From a virus, in IMG/VR virus record IMGVR_UViG_3300029448_007456, positions 50,779-114,778 of that record: DNA of 64,000 bases; one strand, written 5' to 3'. Below, in pieces: positions 62,830 through 64,000 of the stretch. Every line of letters starts with the position of its first letter. Positions within the stretch are counted from its first letter, which is position 1. The position numbers and the translations under genes are program-made. The notes beneath the pieces are model-generated. The model was not told where the DNA came from and searched no databases. It saw only the letters and a program-made list of their open reading frames with translations.

Positions 62830-63044
62830 TCAATAGCAATTGGTATTGAAATCTCAGCACTCACTCCAGGGGTGATTTCTCCTGAATCAATGGTGTCTTG
62901 CACTGCCTCTTCAGACGGCCTAATCACAATCTCAGCATCCATTTCACCAGAATCATTGTAGTAGGACATCTTCACACATGATGTCAACATCCACCACATG
63001 ATGCAGGCATACATTATGAATATTGCAATTTGTCGCGTGGTCAT
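62826..63044 (-). CDS. Small lipoprotein, 72 aa
   Basis: Signal segment 'IAIFIMYACIMWWMLTSC' with lipobox LTSC (Cys23), then acidic 'SGEMDAEIVIRPSEEAVQDT'. Converges with the Cys-rich gene (4-nt overlap). Confidence 0.6.
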   Translation of the reverse strand: MTTRQIAIFIMYACIMWWMLTSCVKMSYYNDSGEMDAEIVIRPSEEAVQDTIDSGEITPGVSAEISIPIAID

Positions 63045-63065
63045 CGTGTGTATGTAAGCCTTTGT

Positions 63066-63260
63066 CTATGAATTTGATGTGAACAGTTTAAAAGGGATTG
63101 GTTTGTGATTGGCATCTCGAATGATGGAAAATTCATCATCCTTGTAGCGAGCCGCAATGGTGCCGCCAGGCATCATCTTGATGGGCACAATTTCACGTTC
63201 TTGATGAAACTTCTTTTGAATGGCACCTCTGTTGGGATTGTTGTTTCTGGAGCCTGCCAT
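63066..63260 (-). CDS. Hypothetical basic protein, 64 aa
   Basis: Start at 63260 gives 'MAGSRNNNPNRGAIQKKFHQ' then 'PIKMMPGGTIAARYKDDEFS'. An upstream in-frame ATG at 63287 overlaps the sulfotransferase stop and is also possible. No ribosome site for either. Confidence 0.5.
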   Translation of the reverse strand: MAGSRNNNPNRGAIQKKFHQEREIVPIKMMPGGTIAARYKDDEFSIIRDANHKPIPFKLFTSNS

Positions 63261-63268
63261 GCTGATAG

Positions 63269-63946
63269 TTATGCTGGTGCACACCATTGCTCACACTGAG
63301 TGAGATTGCGAATCACACTCCTTGCACCGCCTAGATCCACAGAAGGCACAGACTGCACACGTGAATGAGGCTCAATCAACCATGCATCAGAGTCTGGCGC
63401 CACAGCACCCACAAGGTCTTCTGTGTAGATGATGTGATCACAGGGCCACACATCCTGCTGACTCAGTTGATCATCAATGCTCAGTCTGGCCGCTTCACAG
63501 TCTGATTCAGTGAGGGTGATGTCATGCTCAAGCCATTGATCTCTGATGCTGACATCATGAGTGTTCCATCGATCTCTCACTCTGGCCACTGCCAAACTCA
63601 GTATCTGACCCACACGATCACGCCTGCGTAGATGCCAAATGTCTGGCCATGCATCACGCAGTTGATCAGGTGTTGACGAAATGTCTTTGATCAGTGTTTT
63701 CACACACACAGGTGATTCAGATGTTGATTGACCATAGTGTTCTGACCAAGGATTCCATGGTTCTGACACACAGTGATGAGATGCTCCATGCAACTGTAGA
63801 CTGTAGGTGGATGCTGTGCGTTGAGTGGCAATGATCAGCCTGTTTTTTGTGCATTTAAGCGTCACTGAGACACCTTCACAATGACCACATGAGTGTTTGG
63901 CCATGCCCTCATCATTTGAACTTGTTTTTGATCCACTCTTTGGCAT
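63269..63946 (-). CDS. Stf0-like sulfotransferase, 225 aa
   Basis: 'LIIATQRTASTYSLQLHGAS' is a 5'-phosphosulfate-binding P-loop variant (Q-R-T-x-S-T), and 'LRRRDRVGQILSLAVARVRD' then 'RWN' matches the Stf0 'R-R-x-D-K-V-x-Q-A-V-S-L-x-x-A' helix. Transfers sulfate from PAPS to a sugar or lipid; phage copies may decorate surface glycans. Short N-terminal Cys/His segment (MAKHSCGHCEG) is extra. Confidence 0.7.
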   Translation of the reverse strand: MPKSGSKTSSNDEGMAKHSCGHCEGVSVTLKCTKNRLIIATQRTASTYSLQLHGASHHCVSEPWNPWSEHYGQSTSESPVCVKTLIKDISSTPDQLRDAWPDIWHLRRRDRVGQILSLAVARVRDRWNTHDVSIRDQWLEHDITLTESDCEAARLSIDDQLSQQDVWPCDHIIYTEDLVGAVAPDSDAWLIEPHSRVQSVPSVDLGGARSVIRNLTQCEQWCAPA

Positions 63947-64000
63947 AATATGTGAACAGGGCCCACAGTGATATGGTGATCATCACTAAAAATGCCAACA
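63912..64000 (-). CDS. Membrane protein C terminus (cut by window edge)
   Basis: Open frame entering from the right edge: 'LAFLVMITISLWALFTYYAK' then 'EWIKNKFK' and stop at 63912-63914. One membrane helix with basic tail; overlaps the sulfotransferase start by 35 nt. Confidence 0.45.
   Translation of the reverse strand, partial: LAFLVMITISLWALFTYYAKEWIKNKFK

Noticed and set aside
1-64000. tRNA genes, CRISPR arrays, insertion sequences, integrase
   Set aside because: None seen: no GGTTCGANTCC T-arm outside the tmRNA variant, no spaced repeats of 24-40 bp, no transposase or recombinase motifs. Short or degenerate cases could be missed by eye.

Overview
The window looks like part of a large, AT-rich T4-like myovirus of a marine alphaproteobacterium; a SAR11-type host (a pelagimyophage) is my best guess. 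Direct evidence: almost gap-free coding with ATGA/TAATG overlaps; a phage gene repertoire (class Ia ribonucleotide reductase, DexA-like exonuclease, PD-(D/E)XK nuclease, beta-helix tail spike, SleB-type wall hydrolase, Hsp20, bS21); T4-late-like TAAATA(C) boxes before many genes; and alphaproteobacterial traits (a circularly permuted two-piece tmRNA gene and a GcrA-like C-terminal domain). The lineage assignment is inference from family knowledge, not from a database search. I found no tRNA, rRNA, integrase, transposase or CRISPR array.

Layout. 1-4.1 kb: radical SAM gene plus partner, clpP, an Hc1-like protein, a 2OG-Fe(II) oxygenase, an exonuclease and a candidate structured RNA. 4.1-13.7 kb: a B12/radical SAM enzyme, a curli (type VIII secretion) cluster on the minus strand (csgF-csgG-curlin-FecR-PA14/curlin), then a plus-strand operon of small membrane proteins ending in a CHASE2-class III cyclase. 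13.8-36.1 kb, minus strand: clpS, hsp20, bS21, clpX, coiled-coil membrane proteins, lysis-type genes, tmRNA, nrdB-nrdA, tail spike, nuclease and structural or head-associated proteins. 36.2-42.3 kb: kdsB, radical SAM, ligase-like, lipase and basic proteins. 42.4-61.7 kb, plus strand: about 50 tiny early genes, interrupted by a late island (44.68-49.8 kb) of three tandem glycosyltransferase-like genes and a radical SAM/partner pair. 61.8-64 kb: late genes including a 36-residue peptide with ten cysteines and a sulfotransferase.

Expression logic. Early promoters are TTGACA - 16 nt - TATAAT/TATTAT. They lead either to transcripts with the extended Shine-Dalgarno AAGGAGGTCG or to an ATG only 6 nt after the -10 box, which predicts leaderless mRNA. 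Late promoters (TAAATA) mostly sit 5-7 nt before the ATG, again predicting leaderless messages, while a few presumed structural genes have long leaders with AAGGAG. Two early operons end with an identical hairpin whose loop, CGACCTCC, is the exact complement of the phage-specific GGAGGTCG ribosome site. Together with phage bS21 this suggests reprogramming of translation initiation.

The most striking combination is tmRNA + ClpX + ClpP + ClpS (+ Hsp20): a nearly complete phage-borne trans-translation/proteolysis module. SmpB and SspB are not visible in the window.
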